A DNA stretch of 64,000 bases from Tetrahymena thermophila SB210. Its lineage: Eukaryota > Ciliophora > Oligohymenophorea > Hymenostomatida > Tetrahymenidae. The notes beneath the pieces are model-generated. The model searched no databases and was not told the DNA's origin. It saw only the letters and a list, made by a program, of their open reading frames with translations. This document shows positions 39,080-53,033 of this stretch, piece by piece. Where the stretch lies: NCBI RefSeq assembly GCF_000189635.1, contig NW_002476559.1:1116001-1180000 (forward strand). Reading direction: 5' to 3'. The first letter of the stretch is position 1. The number at the start of each line of letters is the position of its first letter. A program made the translations under genes and the position numbers.

Positions 39080-40390
39080 AAGACAGACAAAAACATAGAA
39101 TAAATAAAGTATTAAAAGTAACTAGAAAATTACCATTAATAAATAAATAAATAAAACTTAACTAATAAATAAATAAATAAATCAATCAATACAATAAAAT
39201 TTAAATAATATAAAAAATTAAAATTATTCTTAATCTTCTTTTCTAAATTAATATTGCCTAATTAAAGAATGTATCTATTTATATATTCAATAATCACTAT
39301 ATACATACATCCTATAGTATCTCAATTTATTTCTATTCTCTATATCACTTTAAGATTTTGAAAATTTTAATTAGATAGATAGATCTTGTTATTATTTTTA
39401 TTTATTCATCAATTTTTTTTTGACAAACGGACAAAGTTTGTTTAGTCTACATACCATCTAAAAAAATATGAAAAATTTAATTATAATCTAAACTTATCAA
39501 TTTAATTATTTCTTCTTCATTGAAATATAAATTTTTATTAAAATAATCTAAAAATTATAATTAAAATTTAAATTATTTCATCTTAATCTTAAGTTTAAAT
39601 ATATAATTTTCTTTAATTTTAAATATCAAAAAGTTTAAATTAATTATTTATTTATTAAACAACTCATTAGATACATTTTAATATAATAAAATTCATTTTA
39701 AATTTTAAATTAATTCCTTCTTTTCAAACTAAATTGCAATGAAATGAACAATTTAAAAAATTTTTTAATTTTATTTTATTAGCAATTTGATTTAAAAAAA
39801 TTTTTTAATTTTTATTTAAGAAATAATAAAAACAAATATTTTTTTTAATTTATGATTTTTAAAAATAAATTAATTTAGTTGAATGTTACTTTTTAATTTA
39901 TTTTATTCATTTTATATAAGTTGAGTTATGTAGGATTTGTTTTTAATGTTTATTGTTTAAAATATAAATTTATATTTTAGATATAATTAAAAATTAGATT
40001 TAAATTAGAAAATTAAAAGAAAGAAAGACTGAGTTATGTTTTTTATTGTTTCTACTTGAAGCAAGTAGACCCTTGGAAAGTCTTGATATGAAGTATCTCA
40101 TTTTAATTTATAATACAGATAAAATTATCTAAATCAGATTAAAAATAATAGTAATAAATAAAAATTTTTTATTTCATTGAGAATTGAATGAAGCTGCAGC
40201 TAGAAATTACTGCTATCAAGCACATATATCAATATACATACTTATTTATATTAAGATAGGTTGATCAATAGATAAATAAATTAATAGATAGATAGATGAT
40301 ATCACATATTCACTAATATATAATTAATTTAATTAATTTATTAAAGGAGAACAAAAATATAACAAATATAAAAAACAAGATATTCTAAAA
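39080..40390. other. AT-rich intergenic region
   Basis: About 1.3 kb between MCM7 and the RPC19-like gene, with TAAA and TAGA microsatellite patches (39130-39190, 40270-40300). No gene is seen. Promoter sequence for the next gene is expected at the right end. Confidence 0.5.
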
Positions 40391-41065
40391 ATGTCAGATA
40401 GCGAAGAAAATTCATTCCAAGAAATTGAATAGGAAGATGACGAAGCTGTCAACAATCCTGATATTGAAGAGGAAGAAGAAGATGAAGATTATATGATGGA
40501 AGATAAGCCTAAAAAGCAATCTGCAGAAGAAAAGCTTGTTATTGACTAAGTAATAAATTATCAAAGATTAATTGATTGATTAAATTAGGAATAGAAATGA
40601 AAACATAAAAAATTGAGTTAGTTTTTAAGACTAAAGCATAGAATTTACGATAATTACAAAATAAATGTTTTTAATAAGCAAGCTGAACATTTTTTTATAA
40701 AATTAGAATGAAAAAGATAGAACTTGCGCTACTTATACTTTCTATGATGAAGACCACACCCTTGGAAATACAGTTAGATATATGCTTGTAAAGAGAAAAG
40801 ATGTAGAATTCTGTGGTTATACAATTCCTCACCCTTCTGAAAATAAAATGAATTTACGTTTATAAACAATAAGTAATTTGGTTTATTAGTTTGTGCTTAG
40901 TTTTATAAAATAATACATTTTTTTCATAAAATAATAGAAAAAAATTCAAATGAAGTATTAAAAGAAGGATTAGATAGTTTGGCTGGACTTTGTGATGTAC
41001 TTAATGACAAATTTGATGCTGCTATGAAAAAATTTGAAAAACAATAAAAAAAGAAATCAAAATGA
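40391..41065 (+). CDS. RNA polymerase I/III shared subunit AC19 (RPC19/POLR1D)
   Basis: A small alpha-like (RpoA/Rpb11-type) assembly subunit shared by RNA polymerases I and III, pairing with AC40. Three exons, about 145 residues, ATG at 40391, TGA at 41063-41065. A very acidic N-terminal extension (EEEEEDEDYMMED) precedes the conserved fold: TFYDEDHTLGNTVRYML, then RKDVEFCGYTIPHPSENKMN and LRLQT, nearly identical to the family signature. The last exon encodes the C-terminal amphipathic helix and a lysine-rich end. The length is normal for the family. It acts in the nucleus and nucleolus. Confidence 0.95.
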
Positions 41066-41855
41066 TTAATTAATATCTAGTTAAATACTATATTTTATGT
41101 GTATAATATTATAATTTACCATTTAAATACTTCCTAAAAGTAGATAAAATTAAAAAAGTATCTCAAAAAAACAAATAAATAAACATACAAACAAACAAAA
41201 AAACTTTACTTAGTTTTTAGTTAAATTAAAAATTTTTAATTTCGCAGGAAAAAATTATTTTAAATTTGAAGTTAAAAATAATTATTTAAAATATTTTTTT
41301 TTTTGATTCAATTAAAATTAAATATCAGTAAATAAATTAATATCTATCTATCTATCAAATCAGATTCATCTTATTGCTAAATTTTTAATTAAATTAGTTA
41401 TTAGCATCTATACTCATATTATATTTAATTCATATAAATTTGTATAAATTTATCAATGAATGAATGATAATAGATTTTTGACTAACTTTATAAAATAAAT
41501 AAATAATAGATTTCAATCAACACAGTAATAAAATACCAATAAATCTCATAAATAAATTAGCAAATGCCCCAATTTTTATTTTTTTTAAAAATACCATAAA
41601 AGTTTTTTTATTTTTTTCACTTGTTTTATATAATTAATTATTATGGAAGACTTATAGTATTTTATAATAAATTAAATTTTAAAAAGCTTATTAAATTGCC
41701 AAATCAACACATAATGAATGATCATAAGATAATACATATAATTAAAACATAGACACATTACATTTAATAAATGTAATTTAAAAAATAATAAATAAATAAA
41801 TAATTAGTTAAATAATTAATTAATTGTTCTCAAAATCATTATTTATTTTTTGAAA
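41066..41855. other. Convergent AT-rich intergenic region
   Basis: About 0.8 kb between two convergent stops, low complexity with (CTAT)n at about 41340-41357. No gene is visible. Confidence 0.5.
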
Positions 41856-44800
41856 TCAAATTTCTTCATCAATTATTTTATCATTTAAATTAGATTTATT
41901 TTATTGAATAATTTAAGAGCTATTGCTATTTTAATGAATATCTTCTTAAGCCATTTCTACTACATGGTTTATTTATTCATAAAATTAATTTTTTTTCTTA
42001 ATTTTCTTTATTTAGCGTACTGAATACTAATTATTAGATGTTTAAACAATTTAAGCCTTGACTATTGAATTGTATAGTTTGCTTTCCTCTTCATTAAGAG
42101 ATGAAATAATAAAATTAAATAACTCAACTTAACTTTTTTTTAGAGTTTTAAGCATTTAACGATACATACTATACTCGTCACATTTGTAAGCTGGGGGATT
42201 ACATTTTTCTATTTTAGGGTAAAAGTCTCTCTTTAAATTAAAAATTTTAAAAAATTTTAATTTATTATAAAAAAAATAAATATCAATTTACTTCTGGTTT
42301 GTAGTAGAAATTGTTCAATCTTTCATATTCAATATCAGAAACATTAATATCATACAAATCTAGTGGTTCTTCATTCGACTAAAGCCAAGTGTCATCATCA
42401 TTGAATTAAGGTCTGCTTACTTTAGCACTTTTCTCAATTGACCCTTTATGTTTATATTCATTTATAACTTTAAACTAGTCAGATTTAACAGGTGAACTTG
42501 TTGAAGTATAGTTCAGAGTATAAAGAGCTAATTTGAATAGTTTTGACACATCATTATGATTTAGTGAGCATTATTGCCAATTATTAATCAAGCCAATCAA
42601 TCCATAGGAAAGGACTTTTCTATCATAAGGTTGTTCAAGATGATCGACTATATACTTTTACTCTAATTACTAAAGCAAGTGGATTAAAATATTTGAATTC
42701 TTTATAGCATTTAATGTTTGAACAGGCTAATAATAGAAGAAAAAGAGGAATATTTGAATATATTTTAAAGGATAGAACTACTAACTTGTTAGACTTGGGT
42801 AGAGTTGAATTAAATAAATCATAATATCCTCATAAAGCTTTTATTTGCTATTGAAAATATCATGATTATGTTAAATACCCAATTAAATTAAAAAACAAGC
42901 CTAGATGAATTCAGGATATTGATAAGTTAGCTGGTTAATGTTAAGTTGTTTAATAGAATCAATAGCTATTCTAAAAACACTACACAAAATATATTGCTTA
43001 TCATAGAGTAAATACTCGCTTCTAAAAACCTCGATAAGTAATTCATAGAAAGACTCGCATCTTATACTGCAGCAATTTTTTTAGTACAACTTTTCTAAAT
43101 TCCTACCAATAACTTCATTCAATTCTTCGAATTCTCTTAATTACTTTAGGATTAATAAATTAAAATATATTTATCAAAAAATAAACAAATAAATAAATAA
43201 ATAATTACCTGTAAAATGCAAACACAAAGTTCACATAGTTTATCTTCAAACTAAATTTCCTCTTTATTTTAAAAATATTTGTTTTAATAAAAAGCATCTT
43301 TAATATATAATCTAGTTAATTTATTAATAATGATAGATCTTTATAATCAGCAATGATTTAAATAAAAATAAAATTATTTAAAAAAGAGTGCTTTGATTTA
43401 TTTATATTTTAATTAAAATTTATCAATTTTTATTTTAACTTAATGATTTTTATAAAAAAATGGGGGATTCATTTGTTAGAGTATAAAGTTAGAATAAAGA
43501 AGTGGTTGATTGATAATTGATCCTGATTAATTAATTAATGAATTAATGAATTAATGAATACCTACTACATCAAGGTACTTGATTAATTCTAAGATATTTT
43601 CTTCAAAATAAATATAAAAGTCATTGAATATCTTTTCATCTTTTACGAATTAGATAATGCAGCTGATGCACTACATGATGAGCATGCTAGATTCATATTT
43701 TTTTCCTTTTATTTAGTTTTGAATTCTATTGATCCTATTGCAGAGATTTTTAATAATCTCTGTAGCATAATTTTTAATAATAAATGTGTAATTGTCAATA
43801 ACTTTTTCTAGAAACTCAAAAAAGATTCCATTTTAACTATCTTTTATTAGCTCTACTAATGTTTCTATTATATCTGTAATGATACTTTCAATGCATCCTT
43901 TTAGTTCCCAAGTATTAATCAATCTAAAGAGTGTATCAATAGCTACACTTACTCCTTTTTCTTCTTGTTTGTTTTTTAAATATTCTAATTTGAAATAATT
44001 AATTTATTTTTAAATATTTATCTGAAATGGAATTTATTTACTTATGAGGAACACCATCATATCTGATAATAATTTTGTGTTAATAGCAACATATAGGTTA
44101 GAATGTCTGTCAAAATCTGTAAACAAATAAATACTATAATAGCTTATCAAAGCAGAGCACCTTAGTCTGCTGATTCCAGACACTTTTATTAAATCAGAAG
44201 TGAAATAATTATTCAGCATTATCTCTATTTATTTGCTTTATCAAAAATATTTATTCAAATATTTATTTTAAATATGTCAAATTATTATTTTACGTTAAAT
44301 CTCTTCTTTGCCCTGCTTGACGTGACAATAAGATTAATATCAAAAGTATGGTTTCTATTTAATTTGCTTTATCTAAAGTTAAAAATAGAGAAGATTTGTA
44401 CTTAATCAAAGATTCTTTAAATTAATTATCTGAATGTTCCTTAAAAATTAGTTCTATTGTTTTGCAGCAGTAGGAAATAGCATAGGCTAGAAAGCCATCA
44501 ATTTATTCTGCCAGTCTAAATATTAACTCGCAGCCATTACTCTTTAAAATATCCGATTCTCTATTATTGTATAAATCTTATTCTAATTTTGTAAATTCAT
44601 CACTCTCCTCAGAATAACTTTCATAATCCTTAACGTTGTTGCAAACTAGGCTCAAAAGTATTTCATTAAAAATGCTTTTTTTTTTGTTAAATGAAAAATT
44701 ACAATAAAATTAATATTTTGTTTTATTAATCAATTACTCTTAGTAGTTCTAAGCAAAGAATTTATATAGTTTTGAATCGTTGACACTATTAATTATAAAA

Positions 44801-46495
44801 ACTACAGCAAAATCTATGTTTTTCATGCATGATTTTTAGCACTATTTAGATTAAAATTAAATTAATTATTTATTATTAAGGAATTTCATTTTTTTATATT
44901 TTAATAATTTCCAAAATAATTTATCAATAAATCATCAGGTTTTGTTTAAAGAGAGTTAGTTAGTTTTAATATAATCACATTTAGCACTTTTTTATTTGAT
45001 AAAGTAATCAGTAATATTTATTAAAAAACATATTGAAAGAAAATGAATGAATTATTTATATATTGAATCAATGATAGTATTAATTTATCAAATAAAATTT
45101 TATCTTAAAATAGTATGGATGGATAAAAAGTAAGATAATATTTTTGAATTAAATAAATAAATAGATTCACTTACATATATGTGGCTTAAGTATTGGGGAG
45201 ATTGGTTGTTCACACAGAGATGTAGTTACTTGCAAATGTGTAATAGGATAGATTCGAATTTTTGAAGAAAGTATGAGTAATTTTATTGAACCTGAACAGT
45301 ATCAAACATTTACTACTTTGTTTATTGCTCTTTTTAGAGATAGTATTAATTCATTACTACTAAGCTTTTAAGAGAATTAAATTTGATTCCATCTATTAAC
45401 TCAAAAAGAGATATCAAGTTGTTTGCAGTTTGGGATTGATCGAATGTGATTAAACTAATATTTGGATCACAATTTTAAAGCTTTAATGCTTAGTTGAAAT
45501 TAAATTATATAACCATTTCGAAGAAGTTCATGAGATGAAGATTGCTTAGAAATATTTGCATGAGTTCACTTTTTGCATTTTAAACCCTTTAAATTGATAT
45601 TGTTAGTATTTGGCATGTCATTTTTAAAATCTGTAAATTTCCTTCTAAATTTTATAAATCTCTTTAAGCAGAAATGATTTCTTAGAAAACTAAATTAGCC
45701 ATTGTTTCTAATATCATAAACATCTTTTGCAAAATACAAACTAAGACATTTCTTACTTTTTCATTAGTAAATACATCCATTATTAGTTCATAAATTAAAC
45801 TAAGTCCTATGTAAATATCTCTTTTATCTCCACTTTATTCAAATAGCTTTTCACATTCTTTTAATATTGTAAGTAAGAACCAATCTATTTTTAATTTTAA
45901 AATGTTAAATTTGACATTTATTTGCTATAAACCTTAAAAAATATTCTTCCTAATTCCAATTAATAAAATCATTCAATCAATCATTTTTAACTTCTAATTG
46001 AAAATAAAATAATAAATTTATTTTAATGAAATTAATACCTGGCTCTTAGGCGCTGCAAGATAAGTCTAATAGATAAGGCAAGCAGGAAACAAGTATCTTT
46101 GTTTAATTTTAATTTAAGTTTCTATTTTATAGAGCTACAAAAACATAAGATAATATTTTGAGTAGAACTTGATCCTCTTAAAAAACTTTTAGCTACTTCA
46201 GGCTTTTGATAAGAGACAAAGTATATGGTATGATGTATTTTAATGTTTCTTGATTCAAACTAATTGCAATAGCTTTCAATACATCTTCAGTATGAAGCAC
46301 AACATCTGTTTATCTAATTAGCATCAAACTTGTTTCTGCATTTTGGCGAACTTAGCTATCATTATTAGACAGTGCAGCAATAATCAAATTTACAACTCCT
46401 TCATTCGCTATCTATACATCTTATAATTCATTTTAGATAATTATTTTTTACTGCTCTACAAAGCTGAAATAATCTTCTATGTTGCTTGAATTCAT
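41856..46495 (-). CDS. Importin-beta superfamily karyopherin, exportin-7-like
   Basis: A large alpha-solenoid nuclear transport receptor, about 1,000-1,100 residues in roughly nine exons, ATG at 46493-46495, TGA at 41856-41858. The N-terminus is typical of the superfamily: helices with LIIAALSNNDSQVRQNAETSL, the first HEAT pair that binds Ran-GTP. The rest is HEAT-like helices throughout with no membrane segment. A stretch around 45430-45250 (FELIDGIKFNSLKSLVVMNQ, then FLQKFESIL) resembles the exportin-7/RanBP16 region that carries the family's LYHSIPP-type segment. It ends with an acidic tail. The superfamily call is fair to good. Exportin-7 versus another exportin is tentative, because conservation is low and several exon borders are estimated. 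Confidence 0.72.
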
Positions 46496-47235
46496 ATACC
46501 AAATTTTCCTTCAAAAATAAAATACTTTCTCTTAATTTCCTGCTAGTTATTTTGACACTGCTAATTTATATAAATTTATTTCCTAAAATATTAATTTTTG
46601 ATTTATTTATTTATTTTTTTTTTTTGCGGATAAAGAATTATATCTTCAGAAATTTTAAGGACTATCTGTCTGTCTGTCTATCTATCTATTTGTCTGATTA
46701 ATTGAAAAATAATTACTTTATTAATGATCGATGTTTAGCTGATTTTTTGTTTAAATATTGATTTTATTTTAGTAAAATAATAATTTTTAAATTCACAAGA
46801 AGCATTCTTATCGAATATATTTAATACATAAAAAATATGTCTACTGCAAAATTTACATTGAATTTTTTAATTTTCTTTCAAAATTTACACCAAAAATAAA
46901 TTTAATTGATTTAAAGAAAATAAAATAAAGTAGATTTTATTATTAAAATTATAATTTTTAAATAATTTATTGATTTAAAGTAGGATGCTTTGTTTGTTTG
47001 ATTTTGATTATGGAGTTGTTAAATCAATTAATTATTAAAACGAAACTACATTATTATTAATTTTTTTAATAATTAATTAAAAGAAGATTCATTTGCATTT
47101 ATTTATACATAACATATATATATATATATTTAAAGTTATTGTAAATAGCCAAATTTTAAATACGGATAAATCTCTACAAATAGCCATCTATCTATCTTTT
47201 TATAGGCAACGATAAAACACTTTAACAAAATAAAT
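46496..47235. promoter_or_regulatory. Divergent intergenic region, karyopherin / CFAP57
   Basis: About 0.74 kb between two divergent start codons, so it should carry both promoters. It contains a (TCTG/TCTA)n tract (46666-46696) and a (TA)n tract at about 47113-47130. No specific regulatory motif is recognised. Confidence 0.4.
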
Positions 47236-50200
47236 ATGAGTAAAAATAAATTTGAAGAACCAAAGAATACAGCAAGAAAGGAAACAAAGAAAAGCATTGA
47301 AGATTAGCGTTTAAAGCTTGATTTGATTCATTGCTTCGGATCATTATGTTCAAATGGATATCGCAATTCAGTTGTAAAAAAAAAATAAATTTAATTAAAT
47401 TAAACAAAATTAAAACATTTCAGTTCAGAAAATAAGTTTTATAAGATATGATTTTATTATTGGCAATATAATTGACTTAGATAATTAATAGAATTGTTCA
47501 AATTGTTAAAATTAGGGTATAATGGAAGAAGATGGATACAGCTTAATTTATCCAGTAGGAAAGTATATAGCTATCAAGCAGCATGATAAAAATGAAATGG
47601 CATTTATAAAATTAAGTGAGAATATAGATAAAATTGTTAGTTTAGCGATCTCTCCGAATAAAAAGTTTATAGCTGTTTGTGAGAAGTTAAAATCAGAAGA
47701 TGATGGAAATAAAAAGTGTCCTTAAGTAGCAATTTATAATATTAAGTCAAGCAGTGTAGGAGCGAATTTGGCTAATGAAAAAAAATAATTCAATTATGCT
47801 GATACCACAGTTGAAAACTTCCAAGCTATGGCTTTTTCGTATGACTCTCGTTTTATCGCTTGTCTAACAGAAGCACCAGAATATCGTCTAGTTTTTATTG
47901 ATATATTAGCTAATAAAAAAGATGTTGCGGGAGTTACACTAAGAATACCTATTACAAAAGTATCAATATCTCCTAAGGATAATCACATGGTAGCTATTTC
48001 TGGTAAAAATTATTTTTATAAAATATAGAAAAAGAAACTGCATTTGTTTGTATTACAAAAACTTATAATAATTATAATTAAAAACAAACATTCTATACTA
48101 AAGCAAGGCATATATTATTTATATTTAATCTAGTTTAAATTCTATTTTGAAATTATTTCATAAATTAAGAAAATAAATAAATAAATAAAATATTTTATAT
48201 TTTATTTATTTTAATAGGTCTCAATTGCTTCAAAATTCTTAGAGTTCAAAAGAGTGCATTTGTATACATTGGAGACAATATTAAAAGATTGCCTTAAACT
48301 TAAAACTTTACTGATCACATTTGGTTTGAAGAGAATAAAATAGCCTTGTGTAATGATTAAGGATAAGTTTATATTATTCAAGATAATGAGGTTAAGTAAT
48401 ACATTGTTAACGGTTTTGAAAAAGAAGGTGTAGGTAAGTTTATTTTATCAATTTTAAATAAAATTAATAAAGAAATATATTTATTTTAACAAATTTATTT
48501 TTCATTATTATAATTAATTTTTAAATATCTTTAAGGTATTTCTTGTATGGCATCATTTACGAAGGGATTAATATTAGCTAATGAAACTGGTTTATTCTCT
48601 GTTTGGATGAAAGATGAAGATTCCGATAATGTAGGAACTTCTGAAGAAGATTACCAAATTGCATATGTTAGGTCATGGACAAGTGATAGAGGCAGTGGTG
48701 CAGTTACAATAGAAATAAGCAAAAATGACGATTTATTAGTCGTTGGATTCAAAAATAATGATATAGCTACATTTGATCTATAATAAATTATACCGCAAGT
48801 CCCAGAAACAGTAAATTTAATTTATTTATTTTTATTTTTTATTACTAAAAATGGAATTAATAAATTAAAATATTAAAGATAGAGAGTTTAAGAAATAATA
48901 CACTTTACATGGATAAAAAGCTGAAATTTGATTATATTTATAATGGTTTTCATTTTGGGCCAATTACAATGATGGACATATGCTTATAAAGACCCTTGAT
49001 AGCAACCTGCTGCTAAAGAGATTCAACCATTCGTATTTGGAATTACATGAACTATAGATGTGAACTGGCTCGTAATTAACTAATTATTCATTCATTCATT
49101 CATAATTTTTCTTAGAAGTAGGTTTTTTTTAATTTATTTCTTTCAAATAATTATTAATTTAGGTAAATTCGTTACTGATACTAATGATAAATCACCACTT
49201 CTTAGTATGTCTTTTCATCCAACTGGCTATTATTTGGCTGCTGGTTTTATAGATAAACTGAGAATATATCACGTCCTTTAAGATGAATTAAGAACATATA
49301 AAGAGTTAGGAGTAAAAAACTGCACTGTCATGAAATTCTCAACTGGAGGTTAGTTTTTGGCTATTGCATATCCTAAAACTAAAAATTAATCAAATTAATA
49401 CTCAATTTCCATTTATAATTCTTACACCCTTTAACCATTAATTACACTGAATGGTCCTCCAAGTTAGGTTACAGAAATAGTTTGGGGTCCTTTTGATGAA
49501 TTTTTATTAAGTTGTTCTTTAGATGGGACAGTGTATAGATGGTAAAAGTTTAACTTAACTTAGAATAGAAGTTAATTTCTTTTTTTAATAAAAGGGTACC
49601 ATTGTTTTAGAGCTTTCATTAAAATAATACTGCAAGTCCAAATCTAAATAGATCAGAAAAAAAATTAGAAAAAGCTCCTTCATCTGTAAAAGTAAAATCA
49701 TAAAATTAATAATTTTTTTGATGTAATTTTTAATAATATTTTATTTATATTATTGATAAAAGGAGAAGTATAAATATACAGGGTTAATTTACAATAGCCA
49801 AACAAATTTAATTTGGGCAACAGGAGGAGATGAAAGTAGATAGATTTATTTATTTATTTTCTTAATATAATAAAAAATTAATTTCAATAAAAGACAAGGG
49901 TATTGTTTATGGTTATATGGATTAACATGAATAAGAAATGAGAATTCAACAGCAGCAACAATTTGGAAATTAGGGATTAAATCCACAGAGCCACTTCACT
50001 CACTAAGTTTAAGATATGGATTTCGAACTAAAAAATTACAGAATTACTCATTTTTGCTTTATTTAAAGTTTCTACAATTATTATGGTATAGTCGCTGGTA
50101 CTAACACTGGTGCAATTAAGGTAAATATTTTTAAAAAATGATATATATTAATTCGTAATTTCTATTTAAATTAGGTTTTCAGCCATCATTTTAGCACTAT

Positions 50201-53033
50201 TCCTTACGAAACAATATAAACTCATAATGGATAAGTCACTTAAGTTAGATCAAGTCCAGATGGTAGGTATGTTTTCTCTTCTGGAGAGGATGGGTCTATA
50301 TTCATTTTTTAAGTAGAATTAATGCTTTCAAACATAAAATATTATATTAAATAATATTTATTTATTTTTTTAGGTTTCTGAAATTTCAAAGGATTTGTAA
50401 GTACTGTCTTTGAAAATGGGAGAAGTGAAGATGGACGAAGAAGCTGTCAGCAAAGTAAATAAAATTAAATAAATATTCTGAAACTAAAATATTTTAATTA
50501 AGATGAATCCAAGAGCGATGGTAGTTGACGAACACTTATCTGATGTTGTCATGGTTTACCGAAGTGATGTGGAGTCTTATATTTAAGAATAAGAAAAAAT
50601 AACAAATGAATACAAAGAGTTTAAGGGTAGAATGAATGATACAATTGAGTAAGAAAAAAGAATTTTGGAATTTAAGATGAACAAAATGAAGGAAAACTTT
50701 GAAAGTGACATGACTCGTTTTAAGCGTTAATACGAGGATTTGTAAAGTGCTAAGAGCTAGATGGAGTCAGATTACAAACAGACTATAATAAATTTAGAAG
50801 AAAAGCATCTTAAGGGTGTCGAAGAACTTGAAAGTCTCTATGAAAGAAAATTAGCTTTTGAAAACGAAAAATATTTTCAACAAGAATAGGAATTAAAGGA
50901 AGAAAGACTTAAATTTGAGAAAAAGATAAAAGAGCTTTCAAGAAAACAAGACACCAATATTGACATTCTAAAAAAAGAGTTCAATCTCAATTTCGGTAAA
51001 TACAAGTTAAATTGTAAATAAAAAAATCAATGTATTTTTCTTATTTTCAGGAAAGGCCTAAAAAGTTTATGAAAGCACTAAAATGACAGCAGAAGAGCTA
51101 AAAAAAGTCTATGAAGAGAGACTCTCTCAACAAGAAGAAGAGCATGAATCAGAAATTAGAAATATGGTTGAGAAAAACGAAAAAGTAAGCAAATTTTCTT
51201 TCAAATTCTACAAAAATATTAATTTAATTTTAATAAAAAACAAACCTCAAATTAAATAATGCTATTTAAATTGATGAAAAAATATTTATTATTCAAAATC
51301 AAATAAAAAAAATTTACAAATTATTAAATTTTTAATGATAATTAAATATAAATTGACACATTTTATCAAGCTAAAGTTTACATTTAAAGATAAAATATAT
51401 TTTTAAGAAATTTAAATATTAAACTTTTTTTATTTAAATAGGAATTGGAAAGATGGAAACAGAAAGTTTAAGATTTAAAGCATAAGAAAAATAAACTCAA
51501 GAATGATCTTTAATAATCTGAAAATGATTAGAAGGAAATAAAGAAGAAAGAAGAAGAAAAAGATTTAATGCTTTAAGAATGCAGGTAAAAGCTTAAAGAA
51601 GCTCAAGGATAAATTGAAATTCATAAAGCTGAATACAGATCTCTTGAAGAGATACTTAAAAAGAAAGAGAAGAAGATGCAGGATTATAAATATAAAATAA
51701 GTGATCTTTAAAAATCAAAGGTAATTTATTAATTATTTAAAATAAACAATTCCATATTAATCAATTTGTTATACTTTTAATTTAAATAGCATGTTTTAAG
51801 TTTTAGAACCACAGAAATGAGAAAAAGCTTAGAGCCTAAAGAAGTAAAAAATACTTTGAAAATTTTATATTTTATATTTACATAATTTATTCATAAAGGC
51901 ATAAATAGAGAAATTAAAAGAAGAATTGTTTAGATTAGAAGGAGAGTTCGAAGGTATGCTGCAATAAGCTTAAAAAACAAACGAAGAAATGAAAAAAATG
52001 TAAAATCATATTGAAAATTTGAAAAGAAACTTAAAAGCTCAATAAGAGGCTACTAGAATAAAGGATAGCTTGAATAATAAGATGATCATGGATATATATA
52101 ATTGTGTTAATAACAAAGACATGAAAGAATGGGCTAGTGAAATGCAAAAACTCAACCAAATTTATGTGAAAGGCTAAGAAATCAAGTAATCATCAAGTGA
52201 TGACAAAGGTCTTGAAGAAATGCAACGCTAAATATAACACTTAGAAAAATCAATTTATTAGCTAAATAAATCATCTGAAAAAGTTATTATCCGTAGAGAT
52301 AAAGAGATTTATAAGAAAACTAAAGAAAATGCTGAATTAATTCATGAAATAAACGAAATGAGAAAAACAAATAAACTTTATGTCTCAGAAATTACTAACT
52401 TGAGAACATAATTAGACAACAATAAAAAAGAGAATAATAATGTCCGTAATGAGTTAAATAGAATTAAGGTTGCTCTTACTAAAAAATAAAAAGAGCTTTA
52501 GTAATTCGAAGATACAGCTTAAGACAGAAGTCCATTAAGTAACTTTAAAATTATTTTTAAAAAGTATTTTTAACTAAAAATATAATTCATTTTAAATAGA
52601 TCCATTTGACTCTTTGAATTTGGAAACCAATAAATCAAGTCTTCAAACTAATCATCAGCACTCATAATCCCTTCCTAAACTAAAACCTATTTCTTCTCTA
52701 CCCAGCATAATCCAAAATCAAAGAGGAAAAATAATCAAAGGCTTAAACTTTGACTCTAAAACTTTAGCCACTTTTGACAAAGCTAAAATGATGGATCTTT
52801 TAGCAGAGATGGAGCTTTCAACACAAAAACTAGTTTAGCAAGAAATATAAATAAAAACATTAAGAGGTAATATTAAAAAACATATAGAAACTTGCAGCAT
52901 GAACGACCCTAATTTAAAAGAAGCTGTAAAGGAAAGTCATATAAATTTGGATCTTCTTACATCCTCAAATATGCATTAACATATATAATACGACTCATAG
53001 CCTGAGGATAATGTTAATGAAGATGAATCATGA
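47236..53033 (+). CDS. CFAP57/WDR65-like axonemal protein (WD40 plus coiled coil)
   Basis: A ciliary protein associated with inner dynein arms and the regulatory complex of axonemal doublets. More than ten exons, about 1,250 residues, ATG at 47236, TGA at 53031-53033. The N-terminal half (to about 50330) is built of WD40-type blades, e.g. VSLAISPNKKFIAVCEK, MAFSYDSRFIACLTEAPEYR, LSMSFHPTGYYLAAGF, ITEIVWGPFDEFLLSCSLDG and VRSSPDGRYVFSSGEDGSIF. From about 50400 the protein is a long charged coiled coil (EQEKRILEFKMNKMKENFES, then KLFQVE-like heptads) to about 52520, followed by a Ser/Asn-rich end. This order and length match CFAP57. Its first exon encodes MSKNKFEEPKN and joins at an acceptor near 47430. 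Ciliates have several CFAP57 copies, so the exact orthologue is not assigned. Confidence 0.9.
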
